Below are positions 34,502 through 44,297 of a stretch of DNA of 64,000 nucleotides, piece by piece. Below the pieces are notes generated by a model that saw nothing but the letters and a program-made list of their open reading frames with translations, was not told the DNA's origin and did not search any database. Numbering within the stretch: the first letter of the stretch is position 1; each line of letters starts with the position of its first letter. The stretch comes from JACDHG01 sp963811585 (GTDB lineage: Bacteria; Actinomycetota; Actinomycetes; Propionibacteriales; Nocardioidaceae): NCBI GenBank assembly GCA_963811585.1, contig CAWERR010000006.1, positions 558,001 to 622,000 on the forward strand, read 5' to 3'. Made by a program: the position numbers and the translations under genes.

Positions 34502-37500
34502 TCATCCGGCACTTCCCGGGCTGCGGTGCCACAGTCGTCGCGGCACGGACGCGGCATCCTCGCCGGGAGGACGGACGTCGGCGTACGGGGACTGCTTGAA
34601 CCCGCTGGCATGCACCAGCACCCGTCGGCGACCCATGCCGCCGGCCTTCGTGGCCGGCTCTGCCCCGGGCTCGTCGGGCTGGCCGCCGTCGAACTGCGGC
34701 TGTGCCACCACCGGTCGAGAAGACCGGCTCTCGGCCGCGCCGTGGACAGCCTGCTCGCCGGCAAGGTGTTCGGCTCCGAAGCCGCGCGGCACCTCGCTCA
34801 TGACGTCGAGCACTCCGTCAACCCCGCGGTGCTTCCAGACCTCGTGCAGGCTGGACAGCTCCCAGCAGCCGGTGGCACGGAGTGACACTCCGCGGGGCCC
34901 GGTACGACGCAGGACGCCTCGGACGACAAGCAGCCACGAGTGGAACAAGGTAGCGGCATACGGGCCTTGGGCATCTTCGAAGAACGTGGCGTCGACAGGC
35001 CCGCTGCCGTCGTCGAGGGTGAGGAACACCACCCGGCGACCCGACCGGATCGGCGGGGTCTGGGTGGCGACCTTGACGCCGGCGACCAACAGCTCCGACC
35101 TGCTACGCCGGTGCAGCAGGTCACGCGACCACGTCACCTGCAGCTGCTCGAGCATCGGGGCGTAGAAGTCGACCACGTGGTGGCTGACGTCGAGCCCGAG
35201 GATCTCGAGCTCGGCGCGGACCCGCTCGGCTCCCGACATCTCCGGGAGCCCGGATGCCTCGCTCAGCGCCGGTATGTCGTCGAGGTCGAGCGTCAGCTGG
35301 ACGGCGTCGATCTCCCCCACCGGCGCTGCTGCCTGGGACTGGGCGGCGGCCAGGACGCGCGGGTCGGCGCCGGTCGCGGCAGCAGGCAACGGTTTGGGGC
35401 CGCGCGGCGATGCCCGGCGGACCGCCTTGTCGGTGGCCTTGCTCCACCGGTCGAGCTCGGCGACCTGGAGCAGCAGGTCGCGCCTGGTGACGTTGCCGCG
35501 GCGGCGGATCGGCACTGGGGAGCCGATGCCGTAGAGGGGGTCGAGCCCGCCGGCGAGTACGAGTCGCTCGGCGACCGGGCGCGACGGCCGGGCGCGCTGC
35601 CACAGGTCGGTGAGCGAGTGATAAGGCCGGGCGGCGATGATGCGGGCTACCTCGGCGTCGCTGATCCCCTTGACATCAGTCAGGCTCAACCTGATCCCGT
35701 ATCCCCGGCCGAGCTGAGCGATGTCGACTCCCGGCGGTCGAGCTTGTCGAGACGCCACTCGTTTCGATCTCGACAGGCTCGATCAGCGAGGGCCCATTCT
35801 CGGTCAGGTAGGACCCGACCTTCTCGATGCGATAGACGTCGTCGGAGGCGTTGACGTCGAGCGGCAACACGGTGATCCCGAACTGGCGGGCGTCGTCGAG
35901 GATCAGCCGTTTGGGATACATGCCGGGGTCGTGGGTCAGCACCCCGGCGAGGAACGCCGCCGTGTGGTGGGTCTTCAGCCATGCCGACTGGTAGGTCGGG
36001 AGCGCGAACGCGGCGGCATGCGCCTTGCAGAACCCGAACGACGCGAACGCCTCGAGCACCTGCCAGCAGCGCTGCGCCACGAACGGGGAGTACCCAAGGC
36101 CGAGCACCCGCGGAAAGAACCAGGTCTTGATGTGCTGCTTGCCCTCGTGGTCGCCGAGCGCCCGGCGCGCCTCGTCGGCCTCGGCGAGGGTGCACCCGGT
36201 GAGGACCGCGATCATCTCGATCACCTGCTCGTGGAAGACGACCACGCCGCAGGTCTGGCCGAGCACCGGCTCGAGGTCGGGATGGAGGTACTCCGCGATG
36301 CTCCAGCCCTGCCGGGCACGCAGGAACGGCACCACCATGTCGCTCTTGACCGGCCCCGGCCGAAACAGCGAGATGTCGATGATGATGTCGTCGAACGTCT
36401 CGGGCGCGAACTTACCGACCAGCTCACGCTGACCTGGCGACTCGATCTGGAACATCCCGAGTGTCTTCGCGCTCTGGATCAAGGCGTATGTCGCCGGGTC
36501 GTCTCGCGGTGCCTGTGTCTCGTCGTCGATGTCGATCTCGACGCCGTCGACGCGGCGAACCTCGTCGATCGCGTGCGCCATCGCCGACTGCATCCGGATG
36601 CCAAGCACGTCGAGCTTGAGCAGCCCCAGATCCTCGACGTCGTCCTTGTCGAACTGGCTCATCGGGAACCCGATGAAGCTCGCCTCGACCGGTGTGCGGT
36701 CAAGCAGGGTCGCGTCGGACAACAACACCCCGCACGGGTGGACGGCGATGTGGCGTGGCAGCCCGTCGAGCTTCTCGACCAGCCCGAACAGCACCGACAG
36801 CCGATCCTCCCCGAGTCCGGATGCCCGGAGCTCAGGCAGCTCCCGCAGCGCGGCCCGGGCGTCCTTGGCCCGGATGTGCGGGAACGCCTTCGCGATCGAG
36901 TCGATCTCACCAAGCGGCATACCGAGGGCGGCGCCGACGTCGCGGATCGCGTGGCGGACGCGATAGGTGTCCATCATCGAGACGCAGGCGCAGCGGGTGC
37001 CGGTGTAGCGGTCGAGGATGCGCTCGTAGACCTCGGTACGGCGGGCCGACTCGACGTCGATGTCGATGTCGGGCAGCGCCTGGCGCAGCGGCGACAAGAA
37101 CCGCTCCATCAGCAGGCCGTAGCGCAGCGGATCGACACCGGAGATCCCGAGCAGGTAGTTGACGAGGCTGCCCGCCCCCGAGCCGCGGGCGGCGACCCGG
37201 ACATCCATGGAGAGGATCAAGTCGGTGACGTCGGCAACGGTGAGGAAGTACGACGCATAGCCGAGCTGGGCGATGACACCCAGCTCGTCGTCAAGTCGCG
37301 CGGCGACCGCCACATGCTGGTCGGGTGAGTACCGCCGCCCGATGCCGGCGTCACAGCGCGCCCGCAGCGCCGCGTCTCCCGGTGTGACACCGGCGGTCGA
37401 GCCTGTCGAGACCCCGGTGATCTCGAACTCAGGGAAGTGCACCTCTCCGAGCCCGAGGTCGACGCGGGGGTCGATCGCGCATCGGTCGGCGACGGTGCGG

Positions 37501-38405
37501 GTGCGTGCCAGCATCCGGGCGGCGTCGGCCTGGTCGAACCCGGCGTGGCGGCAGATCTCGTCGGCAATGTCGGCCATCTCCTTGCCTGACTTGAGGAAGC
37601 CCTCGGCGTTGACTCGGTCGACGTGGCGCAGGTCGAGCGGCACCAGTCGGCGTACGGCGTCGAGGATGTCAGCGGCGGGCGCATCGGAGCGGTCGGCGTA
37701 ACGCACCGCGTTGGTGAGGACGACCTCGTGACCGAGACTCGCGGCCACTCCCGCCATCCGGGCCGCGTGGGCGCTGGATCCGGGACCAAACCCGGCGACC
37801 CGGTGGGAGACGACCTCGACGAGCAGGTTGACGGGGTCGACCACCGAACGCCAGCCACGCAGCACCGCGTGGGCGAGGTCGTCGCGGCGCCGGGTTGCCG
37901 CCCACCCCAGCTCCGACATCGGACCGAGCATGACGAGCATGTCGTGGTCGCCCGTCAGGGCGGCGAGATGCTCGGCCACCAGCTGCCGGGTGGTGACGGG
38001 AGTGCCGCGCTCTCCTCGCAGATGGGTCGCCGAGACGAGCCGGCACAACGCCGCCCAGCCGGCCTTGCTGCCGGCGAGCAGAGTGATCCGTGGCAGCGGT
38101 GGGTCCTGGTAGGCGCCGCCGCGAGCCGGTGACATCCGACGGCGCGCCTCACCTGCTCGTGATCCGGACCCTGTCGAGAGCAGCGCCGTCGGCTCGATCG
38201 CGAGGTCGACGCCCAGGACCGGCCGGATGCCCCCGCTCATGCAGGCCTTGGCGAACCGGACGGCGCCGTAGACCCCGTCGCGGTCGGTGAGGGCCAGCGT
38301 GTCCATCTCGGCGTCGACCGCCCGCTCGACGAGGCGACGAGGATGGGAGGCGCCGTACTTGAGGGAGAACCCCGAGGCGACATGCAGGTGGACGAACGGG
38401 TCCAT
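34502..38405 (-). CDS. dnaE2: error-prone DNA polymerase DnaE2 (one frameshift, two repeat-derived inserts)
   Basis: Damage-inducible C-family polymerase. The N-terminal part (909 codons from ATG 38405) has the PHP domain FVHLHVASGFSLKYGASHP and polymerase motifs such as PDIDIDVESARR and GMFQIESPGQR. The C-terminal part ends with the DnaE2 pattern MGRRRVLVHASGFKQSPYADVRPPGE. The frames join near 35730; total length is a multiple of three plus one, so one extra base explains the break. Two peptides, GVSTGSTAGV and GVSTSSTAG, come from the dispersed palindromic element inserted in the gene. It is 42 nt downstream of DUF6504 behind a LexA box. No imuA or imuB is adjacent. Confidence 0.9.
35736..35784. 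repeat. palindromic dispersed element inside dnaE2 (two arms)
   Basis: Plus-strand arms GGTCGAGCTTGTCGAGAC (35736-35753) and GATCTCGACAGGCTCGATC (35766-35784) are inverted copies separated by 12 nt. Read on the coding strand the element gives IEPVEIETSGVSTSSTAG. The dnaE2 frame breaks immediately next to it. Confidence 0.85.
37395..37413. repeat. single arm of the palindromic element inside dnaE2, in frame
   Basis: GGTCGAGCCTGTCGAGACC. On the coding strand it adds the peptide GVSTGSTAGV between VHFPEFEIT and the conserved DAALRARCDAGIGRRY, without disturbing the frame. The reading phase is the same as at the second insertion. Confidence 0.85.
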
Positions 38406-38447
38406 CAGTCACACCCCCACTCGTCGGCCCATTTAGTCGACGCCCAT

Positions 38448-38828
38448 TTAGTCGACACAGCAGACGAGGCGCCATTGCGCGTCGGACCAGTCGAAGGAGA
38501 GGTCGAAAACGCCGGCGTCGCGCGACATCCGGCCGCGGCCTGCCTCGACCCGCCACACGTCGCGCTCGCCGAGCAGGTCGGCGCCGAGGGGAGTCTCGCT
38601 CCCCGCCGTGCCAGTGCCAGTGCCAGTGCCAGTGCCAGTGCCGGTATCCACCGCGGCGCCTAGGAGCGCGGCCACCCCTGCCTGCTCCCACCAGGCCCCC
38701 GTCTCCACCCAGTGCGCAAGGATGTCGCGAACCATCCAGAGCCGGCCACGCCACAGGAACTGCTCCGGAGCTTCCTGCCCGGCGACCAGTCCGCGCTGCA
38801 CTTCGATGGGCTCGTCATACTTCCGCAT
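38448..38828 (-). CDS. DUF6504 family protein with Thr-Gly repeat
   Basis: 126 aa from the ATG at 38828; the start MRKYDEPIEVQRGLVAGQEAPEQFLWRG is typical of small proteins coded beside imuB/dnaE2 in actinobacteria. LWMVRDILAHWVETGAWW and the end VFDLSFDWSDAQWRLVC are the conserved ends. The middle contains a TGTGTGTGTGTG run produced by a hexanucleotide repeat. The frame is open well upstream, but no better start is seen. It is the first gene after the LexA-controlled promoter. Function unknown. Confidence 0.75.
   Translation of the reverse strand: MRKYDEPIEVQRGLVAGQEAPEQFLWRGRLWMVRDILAHWVETGAWWEQAGVAALLGAAVDTGTGTGTGTGTGTAGSETPLGADLLGERDVWRVEAGRGRMSRDAGVFDLSFDWSDAQWRLVCCVD
38608..38643. repeat. 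hexanucleotide microsatellite GTGCCA (six units)
   Basis: Five perfect GTGCCA units followed by GTGCCG on the plus strand, encoding alternating Thr and Gly in DUF6504. Slippage would change the protein by two residues per unit without breaking the frame. Confidence 0.9.
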
Positions 38829-38959
38829 GCTGACCGTGCGCCTCCTGCTAACTCGACCCACTGGCCATCCGGCGGCCGCCCGGCAGCATGGGGGTCGAAT
38901 CCATGCCGCCGAAGCGATCCGCCTCCGGGTGGGCCGCGAAACTCCACCCGGTGATGTGT

Positions 38960-39014
38960 TCGAACACATGTTCGAACACATGAACAGTAAACCCCGCCAC
39001 CGACAAACCGTCAA
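38960..39014 (-). promoter_or_regulatory. SOS promoter: LexA box with -10 and -35
   Basis: TCGAACACATGTTCGA (38960-38975) matches the Gram-positive/actinobacterial LexA consensus TCGAAC-N4-GTTCGA in both half sites. A second overlapping GTGTTCGAACAC lies at its edge. On the minus strand TTGACG (plus 39009-39014) and TACTGT (plus 38984-38989) are separated by 19 nt, so the LexA box falls just after the transcription start. It faces DUF6504-dnaE2-methyltransferase-dinB, with a leader of about 150 nt. Confidence 0.85.
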
Positions 39015-39033
39015 CCCCTTCCCAAGCCGCGTC

Positions 39034-39095
39034 GACTGGTCACGTATGCCGCGCCGACTGGTCACGTATGCCGCGCCGACTGGTCACGTATGCCG
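39034..39095. repeat. 22-bp tandem repeat, three units (locus A)
   Basis: Units begin with GACTGGTCACGTATGCCG at 39034, 39056 and 39078, an exact 22-bp period. No variable spacers separate them. The same unit recurs at 56.7 kb. It lies between the SOS promoter and the palindromic element before the YbaK-like gene. Confidence 0.9.
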
Positions 39096-39097
39096 TT

Positions 39098-39138
39098 GGT
39101 CGAGCTTGTCGAGACCCCAGATCTCGACAAGCTCGATC
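39098..39138. repeat. palindromic dispersed element upstream of the YbaK-like gene
   Basis: GGTCGAGCTTGTCGAGACC (39098-39116) and GATCTCGACAAGCTCGATC (39120-39138) are near-perfect inverted arms around a three-nt centre. This is the intact form of the element seen in dnaE2. It ends 10 nt before the -10 box of the next gene. Confidence 0.9.
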
Positions 39139-39148
39139 ACCGGAGAAC

Positions 39149-39154
39149 TAGGGT
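39149..39154 (+). promoter_or_regulatory. -10 box of a probable leaderless promoter (YbaK-like gene)
   Basis: TAGGGT, seven nt before the ATG at 39162; no Shine-Dalgarno is present. Transcription would start at or next to the start codon. Confidence 0.55.
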
Positions 39155-39161
39155 CGACGTC

Positions 39162-39641
39162 ATGACTGGCGAGGCGATCCACCCGAGCACCGAGCACGTC
39201 ACGGCGCTGCTTCGCGCGGCCGGGTGGGACGGCACGGTTCGCACGTTCCCCGACGGCGTGAAGACTGCGAAAGCGGCTGCAGCAGCGCTCGGCTGCGAGG
39301 TCGGCGCGATCGCCAACTCCCTACTCTTCGACGCCGATGGCTCCCCCGTCCTCGTCCTCACGTCCGGCGCCCACCGCGTCGACCTCGCGATGGTCGCGGC
39401 GACGATCGGCGTCGGCTCGCTCGCCCGCGCGGAGCCAGACTTCGTGCGCGCTCACACCGGCCAGGTGATCGGTGGCGTTGCCCCGCTCGGCCACCCCGCT
39501 CCCGTGCCGACGTACCTCGACCGTGCCCTGCGTCAGCACTCAGTCATCTGGGCAGCCGCAGGCCACGCCAACACTGTGTTCGACACGACGTACGACGAGC
39601 TCCGCCTGCTCACCGGAGCGACCGAGATCGACGTCAACTGA
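39162..39641 (+). CDS. YbaK/EbsC-type aminoacyl-tRNA deacylase
   Basis: 159 aa from the ATG at 39162; the frame extends through the upstream palindromic element but that part is not family-like. YbaK domain: TAKAAAAALGCEVGAIANSL contains the conserved Lys, then VLVLTSGAHRVDLAMVA and GVAPLGHPAPVPTYLDRAL, which is the GxxPxG signature. Such proteins remove wrong amino acids from tRNA (Cys- or Ala-tRNA-Pro for example). Exact specificity is not clear. Leaderless by appearance. Confidence 0.88.
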   Translation: MTGEAIHPSTEHVTALLRAAGWDGTVRTFPDGVKTAKAAAAALGCEVGAIANSLLFDADGSPVLVLTSGAHRVDLAMVAATIGVGSLARAEPDFVRAHTGQVIGGVAPLGHPAPVPTYLDRALRQHSVIWAAAGHANTVFDTTYDELRLLTGATEIDVN

Positions 39642-39771
39642 CCGCCACGCAACAAGGGGGCGTCGAGTCCGCGACTGACATTCGGGCACAACAATTGGAT
39701 TGCTCCGCGTCTGACACGATAGGAGGGTCATTTACACCGACCCCACGCATCGATCTCCGGAGCCGACCCTG

Positions 39772-40317
39772 ATGGACGAGAACACCTCCTGGCAGAAGCA
39801 GCTGCTGGTCGGTGTCGGCCTGCTCGTCGTCGTCGGACTCCTCGTGGGCGGCGTCATCGGCGTAGTCGCTCTCAAGGCCGCGGACGTGGCCGGTGTCGGT
39901 GAGACCCAGGGGCCAGAGACGGGACCCCCGCCCGGGCTCGGACCCACCACCCCTGGCCAGACCACCGAATCCACGGCGACGAACGACGCGGGCACGCAGC
40001 CCGGCACCACCACGACAAGCGAGACGAGCACCCGACGGCCCCCACAGCGGCAGATCGTCCTGACGGCATCACCCCAACAGGCGGCGACCTACCAGCGGGT
40101 CAACCTGAGCGGCACCTACCGCGCAGGTGAGGGCACGACCTTGCAAGTCCAGCGCGAGCAAGGCGGCACGTGGGCGGACTTCCCGACGAGCGCCTCGGTG
40201 AGCGGCGGCACGTTCGCGACGTACATCGAGACTGGGCAGACCGGCCCGAACCGCTTCCGCGTCATCGACACCTCGAGCGGACGTGCCTCCAACGTCGTCA
40301 CGGTCAGGATCGGCTGA
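39772..40317 (+). CDS. membrane-anchored hypothetical protein with Thr/Pro linker
   Basis: 181 aa. Residues about 10-35 form one membrane segment (LLVGVGLLVVVGLLVGGVIG). Residues 45-92 are a Pro/Thr/Gly-rich linker. The C-terminal 85 residues are Ser/Thr/Gly-rich with beta-sandwich character (YQRVNLSGTYRAGEGTTLQVQ ... NRFRVIDTSSGRASNVVTVRI), like extracellular Ig-like repeats in actinobacterial secreted proteins. I do not recognise a specific family. Convergent with the phosphatase gene. Function unknown. Confidence 0.7.
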   Translation: MDENTSWQKQLLVGVGLLVVVGLLVGGVIGVVALKAADVAGVGETQGPETGPPPGLGPTTPGQTTESTATNDAGTQPGTTTTSETSTRRPPQRQIVLTASPQQAATYQRVNLSGTYRAGEGTTLQVQREQGGTWADFPTSASVSGGTFATYIETGQTGPNRFRVIDTSSGRASNVVTVRIG

Positions 40318-40344
40318 CCAAGCCGACCCTGTCGCCGTGTCCTC

Positions 40345-42036
40345 TCAGGGCAGCGGGTGGGCCCGACCGTCCATGTGGTCCCTCGGGATATCCATCGCTC
40401 GGAGCAGCGTCGGCAGGATGTCGACCGAGCGGATCGCCGCCTTGGGCGTCGATCCAGGCTTGATCTCCGGGCCGGAGAAGACGATCGGGATCTCGCTGCA
40501 CCGACTGCTGCGCGCCACCGTGGTCGCCTCGACGCCGTAGCTGGTGTTGTCGGCGAGCAGCCCGATGACGTCCGGGCCGTATGGCGCGGCCTCGGTGTTG
40601 ACGATCTCCTGGGCATGGCGTTTGTACCACTGCCACTCACTGTCGATCCACTGGCGCGCGGTGCCTGCCAATGCAGCTGTGTAGTGGTTACCGTCGCGGT
40701 AGAAGCTGGCTCGGACGCCACCCAGGGTGGCCATCACGTCGGCGGCTGCTTGCTTCTTGGCGGCGTGACGGATCGGTGAGCCAGGTCCGGATCGCCGAGT
40801 CCTGCATGCTCGTCCGCACGTTGCCCGTCTCGTCGATGAGGCGCTGGATCTCGGGCTGCGGAGCAAGGTAGGTCTCGTCGGCGTCGGAGCCGTAGTACCA
40901 GTTGAAGTTGCCGCGCCCGGCCCCGGGGTGACCGAAGTAGTTGCTCGGCAGTGAGCTGGCGCGTGGTCGGTGGTCAGCACGATCAGGGTCTCGTCGAGCA
41001 GCCTGGTCGTCCTCAGCTGTCTATGACCGCGCCGACCTGGTCGTCGGCGCCTGGCCAGCGCGGCCATGTGGGTCGAGGCTTCAGCGCGCCGGCGGTAGGG
41101 CGGGACGTCGTTCAGGCCGCCCCACATGTGCCCGGCCTTGTCGATGCCACCGAGGGTCAGGAGCAGGCCGCTCCAGTCCTCGTTATCCATCACCGCGAGG
41201 GCGGCGTCGGTCGTCCAGACATCGCCGCCGTAGTGCGGTCGGGGTCGTTCCCGCCGGGACGTCGCGGTTGCCCTCGAGCGGGTACATGTCCGCCGGGCGG
41301 TGGTCCCAGTGCCATAGGTGTGGGCGCGATCGGAGTCGATGTAGAAGCGGCCGCACACCGTTCGGCGATGTAGGCCGGGACGTGGGCCGCAGAACCGGTC
41401 GGACCGCCGGACCGCGCCAGCTGTTGACGCCGTCTCCGTCGCAGTCGTAGTTGCGGCCGGAGTAGGTGATCCGCATGTCGGCGGACGGTCCGCCCATCGT
41501 GTACGTCGCGTAGGTCTTCTGGCCGATGGCAGCGACGATCGTGCCGGGGAACTTCTCATGCAGGTAGTCCGGCAGCTTCTCGTAGCCGCCGGTGGTTGAT
41601 GAGCATGTCGAACTCGGCTCCGAACGACCCGTGACATACATGTTGTTCGGCGGCGCCGAGGACGCCGTCGATGTCGCGGTACCACTCGTCGGACCAGCCC
41701 ATGTGCTTGGGCAGCATGCCGGTGGTCATCACGTTGTGCCTGACCACGGTCTCGGAACCCATGTGTCCGAGGTAGGCGTTGTGGAAGTTGGCACCACTCG
41801 GCCATCAGAGCCTTGACGTTGTCCATGTCGAAAGCGTCGATGAACTCCGGTCGCAGCTGGTCGACCACGATCATGACCACTCGGGTCGGCGTCTTCGCCT
41901 TGGCCTGCTGGGCAACCTCCGCGGCCGGCTGCGACGCCGGCGATGGCGTCGCTGACCCCGACAAGGCCAGGACGACGAGTGGGACCGCCAGACCTGCTGT
42001 CGCGCAGCGCGCGAACGTTGAACGTCGTACCCTCAC
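40345..42036 (-). CDS. secreted alkaline-phosphatase-superfamily protein (several frameshifts)
   Basis: Start at GTG 42036 with GGGGAGG 5 nt upstream. Signal peptide: VRVRRSTFARCATAGLAVPL and on. The metal-phosphatase core begins RVVMIVVDQLRPEFIDAFD; after one extra base at about 41810 it continues MGSETVVRHNVMTTGMLPKHMG, which holds the nucleophile region. Further pieces: DYLHEKFPGTIVAAIGQKTYA, GGIDKAGHMWGG, VLTTDHA, and near the C-terminus VFSGPEIKPGSTPKAAIRSVDILPTLL. All belong to one type I phosphodiesterase/nucleotide pyrophosphatase-like protein in different frames. Substrate unknown. Breaks are probably assembly errors. Confidence 0.8.
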   Translation of the reverse strand: MRVRRSTFARCATAGLAVPLVVLALSGSATPSPASQPAAEVAQQAKAKTPTRVVMIVVDQLRPEFIDAFDMDNVKALMAEWCQLPQRLPRTHGFRDRGQAQRDDHRHAAQAHGLVRRVVPRHRRRPRRRRTTCMSRVVRSRVRHAHQPPAATRSCRTTCMRSSPARSSLPSARRPTRRTRWADRPPTCGSPTPAATTTATETASTAGAVRRSDRFCGPRPGLHRRTVCGRFYIDSDRAHTYGTGTTARRTCTRSRATATSRRERPRPHYGGDVWTTDAALAVMDNEDWSGLLLTLGGIDKAGHMWGGLNDVPPYRRRAEASTHMAALARRRRPGRRGHRQLRTTRLLDETLIVLTTDHAPAHCRATTSVTPGPGAATSTGTTAPTPTRPTLLRSPRSSASSTRRATCGRACRTRRSGPGSPIRHAAKKQAAADVMATLGGVRASFYRDGNHYTAALAGTARQWIDSEWQWYKRHAQEIVNTEAAPYGPDVIGLLADNTSYGVEATTVARSSRCSEIPIVFSGPEIKPGSTPKAAIRSVDILPTLLRAMDIPRDHMDGRAHPLP

Positions 42037-42175
42037 CGGAACCTCCCCAGACAGTGGCGATGTCTGCGCAAACCCCCAGAGGTGTTCCGTATGCCGGAAC
42101 ACGTTGCGACGACTGCAACGGAGACTAGTGAAGTTCCGCGAAGCCGGTCAAGACCTGAGTGCCGGGGCATGCCGA

Positions 42176-42214
42176 AGGCCCGGCCTCCCCACCGAAAGCA
42201 GGGGGACCGGGCCT
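42176..42214. terminator. bidirectional hairpin after the amidase gene
   Basis: AGGCCCGG plus CTCCCC (42176-42190) pairs with GGGGG plus CCGGGCCT (42201-42214) around a ten-nt loop. A G+C-rich stem of about 13 pairs without a long U-tract, as is usual for actinobacterial terminators. It lies between two minus-strand genes, so it probably ends the amidase transcript. Confidence 0.7.
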
Positions 42215-42259
42215 GGCTGCGGACCGAATCAGAGGTTCGAACCGGCCGCGATCAGCTCA

Positions 42260-44149
42260 TCAGCGACCAGAGCGGACGCGGACGTCGTCAGCCTTGACGT
42301 ACCCGAGGCGGTGGCCGACCCAGACCTGGTAGTAGCGCTCATCACCGCGGATCACCGTCTTGTCGCCCGGGATCGAGCCGTCGATCGACTTGGCGTAGTA
42401 GTAGTCGGTCGGCACGGACCGGTCGCCTATCACGTAGCGCTGCCCCGGCTTGAGCGTGATCGCGTCGAGGGTCGGTTGGCCCTGGTAGGGGACCGGGGTG
42501 CCTGCGTAGGCACTTGGCCTCGGGGTAGGCACGTGCGTAGACGGTCACCGGCGTCGTGCCGGCGGCCTCGACCACATCGCCCCGGGAGGGGACGACGACC
42601 GGGTCCTCGCCTTCGGGTTGTGCAGCCACGCGATCGCGCCGTCCCACCAGACCTGGAGCCAGTCGCCCTGACGGTCGGCGACGTAGAACTGGTGGCCGGC
42701 GGCGGCGCGGGGGTTCTTGTCGGAGACCGCGTTGGTCGCGCCACCCACGAGGGGCGCGGTCGTCGCTCGGCGCGGTCCGCAGGTTGACGAAGTTGGTGCC
42801 GAAGGTCGGGCACGGCTCACCGGCGGTGGTGCACCCGGTCATCGACTGCGGGTTGTCGTCGAACCCGGGCGGACGGTGACGATGCTGCTGTGTCCGCCCC
42901 CCTTGTCGGACCTGATCGGCTCGCCCAGCAGCCTCATGTAGTGCTCCCAGTCCCAGTACGGGCCCGGGTCCCACTTGTAGGTGGAGGTGCCGAACTGGTC
43001 GTGGCCGACCACGTGGGCACGGTCGATCTCGAAGCGGTACTTGTGGGCGAGATGCCTGCCGAGCTCGGCGGAGGCGCGGTAGAGCGCCTCGGTGTACCAC
43101 TGGCCCGGCTGAGCGGCGAAGCCCTCGTGCTCGAAGCCGATGGAGTGCATGTTGAGGTACCAGTTGCCGGCATGCGCGGCGACGTTGCGGGTGGCGACAT
43201 GCTGGGCGACGTGACCGTCGACCGAGCGGATCGTGTAGTGCCAGGAGACGAACCGGGTGGGCTCCGTCTCACCCTTGATCAGCTCGATGCAGCGGTCATA
43301 GGTGCACTCCGTGTTGTGCACGACCAGGTAGTCGATCGAGAGGTCACGCTCTCGGTTGGCGAGGTCGTAGTTGACGTACTGCGTGGGCGCGGGACCGGTC
43401 GAGCGGTACTGCGCTTCGATGATTTCGCAGTCCAGCCTGCGCGGGCAGTCCGCCTTGTCGATTCCGGGCTCGAGCACACCGGCGGACTCCACGGCCTGGC
43501 TGTCGACCGTGACCTGCGGCCGGGCGTCGAGCCTAACGGTGTCACCGGTGTCGGTCTTCGCGCTGGCACCGGTGCGCATCACGTCGAAGACCATGTCGGC
43601 GTACTGCAGGGCCTCCTTCTCAGCGGCGGTCCCGGCGTAAAGCGCCACCGCCTTGCTCCAGGCAGCGGGCTGCTGGGCAGTGGTAGATGGCTGGTAGGAC
43701 GCGAGCACGGCGGCAGCGCCGCAGATGTTCGCGACGTGGTCGCGCTTGAGGCGGTCGGCCGAGAAGCCGGTCACGTCAGAGGCGACGATCAAGGTGCCGG
43801 CCCGCTCGGGCAGACCGCGGTTGGAGTCGCCCTTGGCGGGGCTGGATGCCGGCGTCACCGCACGCTCGGTCAGGTGCATGACGCCGTAGCCACCCGACGT
43901 GCTGGACACGCCGGCGTGCTGGCTCCAGCGCGAACTGAGGTAGCCGACGCCGAGCAGGACGTCCTCGGGGACGCCAGCGATTCGTGCGGCGCGCTCGAAC
44001 ACGGCCTGTGTATCACTGGATCCGCGAAGGCACTCGCTCCAATCCTGCGCGGCGGACTGCGGGGAACTGAGGGTGAGTCCGGCGAGGGCCAGTGCCGCGG
44101 TAGCAGCACCAGTTCCTAACTGCCGAAGAAGTCTTTTTTGGCGCGGCAT
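42260..44149 (-). CDS. secreted N-acetylmuramoyl-L-alanine amidase with SH3-like tail (frameshifts at 3' end)
   Basis: ATG at 44149 with AGGGAGAA upstream. Signal peptide (RLLRQLGTGAATAALALAGL). The N-terminal third is a helical domain resembling other actinobacterial spore or wall amidases. The Amidase_2 zinc domain has VVHNTECTYDRC, WHYTIRSVDGHVAQHV, HSIGFEHEGF and RAHVVGHDQFG, supplying the zinc ligands. Intact to about 42850; then the frame changes at least three times, but SH3-like pieces (GHQFYVADRQGDWLQVWWDG; YYQVWVGHRLGYVKADDV) follow in order to the stop at 42260. It would cut peptide from glycan outside the cell. Confidence 0.85.
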
Positions 44150-44297
44150 GGGTTCTCCCTGCTGGGTGCGGAGCGGGACACAACCTTTCAAGCCAAACAC
44201 AATCCCCTGGGCATCGCAACGCTCAACCCCGCCTCTGGTCCTTACCGAGGGAGGGCACGACGGGCTGACGTCGTAGGACTCTGGGGTGGCAGCGGCC

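Noticed and set aside
42225..42250. GGTTCGAACC resembling a tRNA T-arm
   Set aside because: No acceptor, D- or anticodon arms can be built around it.
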